Assembly (NCBI GenBank): GCA_022565075.1 | Contig: JADFKG010000026.1 | Location: forward strand, 1-16,729 | DNA: 16,729 bases | Reading direction: 5' to 3' | Source: Chloroflexota bacterium | GTDB taxonomy: Bacteria > Chloroflexota > Dehalococcoidia > SM23-28-2 > RBG-16-64-32 | In this document: in pieces, positions 13,952 to 16,729 of the stretch | How positions within the stretch are numbered: the stretch's first letter is position 1 | Layout of the letters: each line of letters starts with the position of its first letter | Notes under the pieces: generated by a model | The model's input: only the letters and a program-made list of their open reading frames with translations | Told to the model about the DNA's origin: nothing | Database searches by the model: none | Translations under genes and position numbers: made by a program

Positions 13952-13996
13952 TGGAGGAAGACGCCCGCCGCTTCGTTACCGATTCAGGAGGCCACC

Positions 13997-14986
13997 GTGC
14001 GCAAATTCACCGTCCTTCTCGCCGCGATCGCTGTCGCTACCGTCGTGGCCGCCGTGCCTGCGCGGAAGTTCTTCCGCAGCCGCGAGGACACCGCCTGGCG
14101 CGACGCTGAGCGCCCCGGCCGCATCGTCACGGTCGACGGCGTCGGCCTGCACTACGTCGAGCGAGCGCCGCCGGTTGGTGGGGACGCGCCCACGATCGTG
14201 ATGATCCACGGCTTTGGCGGGAACACCTACAGCTTCCGTCACCAGATCGTCGACCTGGCGCAGGACTACCGCTGCGTCGCGATCGACCTCAAGGGCTTCG
14301 GCTACAGCGAGCGGCCCGACGGCGGCGATTACTCCTTGACTGCACAGGCGCGCCTGGTCCTGGGCGCGATGGACGCGCTTGGCATCGGCAAGGCGACGCT
14401 GATCGGGCAGTCGATGGGCGGCGAGGTCGTGATGCGCATGGCCGAGATGGCGCCCGAGCGTGTGGAACGGATGATTCTCGCCGCGTCGGTGCCGGGGAAG
14501 AGAGTGCCGATCGTGCCCAGGTTGTCGTTCATGCGGCGCCTGGTCGATCCGATAGCGAGGCTCGTCGCCGTGCGTTCCTGGAAGCGGCTCTTCTACGACA
14601 GTAACCGCCCCGACCTCGAAGAGATCCGCGCTGAGTACCAGAAGCCGGCGCGCATTTACGGCACGATGAGGACGATATGGGAGATGTGGGAGGGCATCCG
14701 CCACGACGAGCGGATCGACTTCGCGCGACTGACGCAGCCGGTGCTGATCCTGTGGGCGGAGAAGGAGCGAATCCTGCCGCTGCCGGGTCGCTCCCTGCGC
14801 TGGCTACAGGCGCAGCTGCCGCATGCCGTCACGGAGCATATCCCGCTCTCCGGCCACATGCTGCTGGAGGAGCAGCCGGCGATCGTCAACGCGGCGATCC
14901 GCCGCTTCCTCGACGGCGTCCGGGTAGAGGACGTCGCTACGAAGGCGCAGCTTGCCAGGTTGAGCCAGTCGCAGCGCCAATCCTGA
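13997..14986 (+). CDS. alpha/beta hydrolase, membrane-anchored or secreted
   Basis: The 329-residue protein starts with a hydrophobic segment (about 4-20, FTVLLAAIAVATVVAAV) that can act as a signal anchor. An alpha/beta hydrolase fold follows, with the oxyanion-hole HGFGG (71-75), VAIDLKGFGYSERP (94-107), the nucleophile elbow GQSMGG with Ser139, and the catalytic His287 in LSGHMLLEE. In the acid position WAEKERILP has Glu257 where most relatives have Asp (GxxDxxxP). The cap region is about 165-240. The start is GTG at 13997 with AGGAGG (13986-13991) five bases before it. The substrate cannot be deduced; such proteins are often annotated as hydrolase, esterase or epoxide hydrolase. It diverges from the mshD-like gene, and the lhr gene starts 37 bases after its stop. 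Confidence 0.86.
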   Translation: MRKFTVLLAAIAVATVVAAVPARKFFRSREDTAWRDAERPGRIVTVDGVGLHYVERAPPVGGDAPTIVMIHGFGGNTYSFRHQIVDLAQDYRCVAIDLKGFGYSERPDGGDYSLTAQARLVLGAMDALGIGKATLIGQSMGGEVVMRMAEMAPERVERMILAASVPGKRVPIVPRLSFMRRLVDPIARLVAVRSWKRLFYDSNRPDLEEIRAEYQKPARIYGTMRTIWEMWEGIRHDERIDFARLTQPVLILWAEKERILPLPGRSLRWLQAQLPHAVTEHIPLSGHMLLEEQPAIVNAAIRRFLDGVRVEDVATKAQLARLSQSQRQS

Positions 14987-15000
14987 CATGTAAGTGTCAG
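14983..15000. repeat. inverted repeat upstream of lhr
   Basis: CTGACA and TGTCAG form a perfect 6+6 inverted repeat with a six-base spacer. It overlaps the hydrolase stop codon and ends 23 bases before the lhr ATG, about where a -35 would be. There is no T-run, so an operator is more likely than a terminator. Confidence 0.35.
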
Positions 15001-15010
15001 CAGCGCGCGA

Positions 15011-15016
15011 TAAACT
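15011..15016 (+). promoter_or_regulatory. -10-like hexamer before lhr
   Basis: TAAACT lies seven bases before the lhr ATG, and no Shine-Dalgarno sequence is present. If it is the -10, the transcript would be leaderless. There is no convincing -35 at 17 bases. Confidence 0.3.
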
Positions 15017-15023
15017 GTGGCTG

Positions 15024-16729
15024 ATGAGCATCGTCGACTCCTTCCACCCCGTGGTCCGGGCCTGGTTCACCAGGCGTTTCGAGGCGCCCACGGACGCTCA
15101 GACGAACGGTTGGCCCCACATCATCGCCGGCCGCGACACGCTGATCTCGGCCCCGACCGGCTCCGGTAAGACGCTCGCCGCGTTCCTCGTTGCGATCGAC
15201 CGGCTCGTGCGCAAGGCAGAGGCCGGCGAGCTGGAAGACGGTGTCGAAGTCGTCTACGTCTCGCCGCTGAAGGCGCTCTCCAACGACATCCAGCGCAACC
15301 TGGACGAACCGCTGGAGCAGATCAACGAGATCGCGCGGGAGATGGGCTACGAGCTGCCCGAGATCCGCACGGCGCTCCGCACGGGCGATACGACTCAGAA
15401 GGAGCGACGGCAGATCCTCAAGACGCCGCCGCACATCCTGATCACGACGCCCGAGTCGCTCTACCTGATGATCACGGCCGAGCGCAGCCGCGCGATCCTG
15501 CGCAACGTCAAGACGGTGATCGTCGACGAAGTGCACGCTCTCATCCGCGACAAGCGCGGCAGCCACCTCGCGCTGACGCTGGCCCGGCTGGATCACATCT
15601 GCGAAAAGCGGCCGGGCCGCATCGGCCTCTCGGCCACCGTGAAGCCGATCGAGTACGCCGCGCAGTTCCTCGTCGGCACTGATCGCGTCTCGGACGATGG
15701 CAAGCCGGACTGTGCGATCGTCGACTCCGGACATCAGCGCGACCTCGACATCTCGATCGAGGTGCCGCCGACGGACCTCGAGGCGGTCGCCTCCGGCGAG
15801 CAGTGGGCTGACATCTACGACCGGCTCACGGAGCTCGTTGAGACGCACCGCACGACGATAGTCTTCGTCAACACGCGCCGGCTGGCTGAACGGGTCGCGT
15901 TCAAGCTGGCGGAGCGCATCGGCGAAGAGCACGTGGGCGCGCACCACGGCAGCCTCTCGAAAGAGCGGCGGCACCGCATGGAGCAGCGGCTCAAGGCGGG
16001 CGAGATGAAGGCTCTAGTCGCCACCGCTTCGCTCGAGCTGGGGATCGACATCGGCGCCATCGACCTCGTCTGCCAGTTGGAGTCGCCGCGCAGCATCACG
16101 ACGTTCTTGCAGCGCGTCGGGCGCTCCGGACACGCGCTCGGACTAACGCCGAAGGGCAAGCTATTCCCGGCCAGCCGCGATGAGCTCGTGGAGTGCGCGG
16201 CGCTGGTGCGGGCCGTGCGTGCGGGTCGGCTCGACCGCGTATTCCCTCCGGAGGCGCCGCTCGACATCCTGGCGCAGCAGATAGTCGCGGAAGTGGCCTG
16301 CGAAGCGTGGATCGAGGACGACCTGTTTGCGCTCATCCGTAGCGCCTGGCCGTATCAGGCCCTGGAGCGCGAGTCGTTCGACGAGGTCGTCGAGATGCTG
16401 AGCGAAGGCATCGCGGTCGGCAGCGGGCGCGCATCACACTTCCTGCACCGGGACCGCATCAACGGCGTCGTGCGCGGCCGCCGGGGCGCGCGCAGCACAG
16501 CGATCCAGTGTGGCGGCGCGATCCCCGAGATCGCCGACTACCGCGTGATCGCGGAGCCGGAGGGCACCTTCGTCGGCACGCTGGACGAGGACTTCTCGAT
16601 CGAGTCGATGGCCGGCGACATCGTGCTCCTGGGCACGACCTCGTGGCGCATCAAGCGGATCGAGGCAGGCGGCGTTGTCCGCGTCGAGGACGCCCACGGC
16701 GCACCGCCGACGATCCCCTTCTGGCACGG
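15024..16729 (+). CDS. lhr: Lhr-family ATP-dependent DNA helicase, 3' part outside window
   Basis: The frame is open from ATG at 15024 to the window end, giving 568 residues of a superfamily 2 helicase. Motifs in order: Q-motif-like APTDAQTNGWP (21-31), Walker A SAPTGSGKT (42-50), VSPLKAL (79-85), TTPESL (141-146), Walker B VDEVHAL (167-173), GLSATV (201-206), VNTRRLAERV (282-291), ATASLELGIDIG (333-344) and motif VI QRVGRSGH (363-370). Beyond these come the Lhr-type winged-helix part and a stretch with RINGVVRGRRGARSTAIQ and GTLDEDFSIESMAGD. This order identifies the Lhr/Lhr-Core group, implicated in DNA repair with 3'-5' unwinding. It cannot be told here whether it is full-length Lhr (about 1500 residues) or the shorter core type (about 850-900). 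TAAACT and an inverted repeat lie just upstream. Confidence 0.92.
   Translation, partial: MSIVDSFHPVVRAWFTRRFEAPTDAQTNGWPHIIAGRDTLISAPTGSGKTLAAFLVAIDRLVRKAEAGELEDGVEVVYVSPLKALSNDIQRNLDEPLEQINEIAREMGYELPEIRTALRTGDTTQKERRQILKTPPHILITTPESLYLMITAERSRAILRNVKTVIVDEVHALIRDKRGSHLALTLARLDHICEKRPGRIGLSATVKPIEYAAQFLVGTDRVSDDGKPDCAIVDSGHQRDLDISIEVPPTDLEAVASGEQWADIYDRLTELVETHRTTIVFVNTRRLAERVAFKLAERIGEEHVGAHHGSLSKERRHRMEQRLKAGEMKALVATASLELGIDIGAIDLVCQLESPRSITTFLQRVGRSGHALGLTPKGKLFPASRDELVECAALVRAVRAGRLDRVFPPEAPLDILAQQIVAEVACEAWIEDDLFALIRSAWPYQALERESFDEVVEMLSEGIAVGSGRASHFLHRDRINGVVRGRRGARSTAIQCGGAIPEIADYRVIAEPEGTFVGTLDEDFSIESMAGDIVLLGTTSWRIKRIEAGGVVRVEDAHGAPPTIPFWH

Overview
The window comes from a G+C-rich bacterial chromosome (about two thirds G+C by eye). 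My best guess is a member of the Chloroflexota: there is a lipoprotein-like metalloprotease with a Pro/Thr/Ala linker, a mycothiol-synthase-like double acetyltransferase, an Lhr helicase, and several genes with no Shine-Dalgarno sequence but a -10-like hexamer just before the start codon. No rRNA or other phylum-diagnostic gene is present, so an actinobacterial or other high-GC origin cannot be excluded.

Layout. From 1 to about 9544 every gene is on the minus strand, so transcription runs from high to low coordinates. In that direction the groups are: pcm (8885-9544) with a membrane-anchored SAM methyltransferase (7737-8819); a 196-base gap with a likely terminator; xer recombinase (6587-7540) with a secreted zinc protease (4718-6571); then a LOG-like protein (4193-4690), enolase (2901-4190), a C-terminally shortened 3-hydroxyacyl-CoA dehydrogenase (2109-2855), an unrecognised protein (1239-2102), a family 2 glycosyltransferase (467-1192) and a GtrA-type membrane protein that runs off the left edge (1-390). 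Divergent from pcm, on the plus strand, is a membrane-anchored cupredoxin (9633-10112). Then on the minus strand come an mshD-like acetyltransferase (12835-13788), uvrC (10890-12782) and an AbiGi-like gene (10153-10893) overlapping the uvrC stop by 4 bases. On the right, on the plus strand, are an alpha/beta hydrolase (13997-14986) and an Lhr-family helicase that runs off the right edge (15024-16729).

Functions. Most genes are housekeeping: glycolysis, excision repair, protein repair, chromosome dimer resolution, low-molecular-weight thiol synthesis and envelope glycosylation (the glycosyltransferase/GtrA pair). The most interesting locus is the 3' end of uvrC. A gene resembling AbiGi abortive-infection proteins, visibly lower in G+C, sits immediately after uvrC. 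On its far side is a 36-base stretch that still reads as a second, diverged uvrC C-terminus with its own stop codon. This looks like the scar of a small defence-type cassette that entered at the end of uvrC and brought, or left behind, a second copy of the gene's last codons.

Other points: the dehydrogenase lacks about the last 40 residues of its C-terminal domain and is directly abutted by the unrecognised gene; the methyltransferase gene has an unclear, possibly frameshifted, 5' end; and six genes show a pattern suggesting leaderless transcripts.
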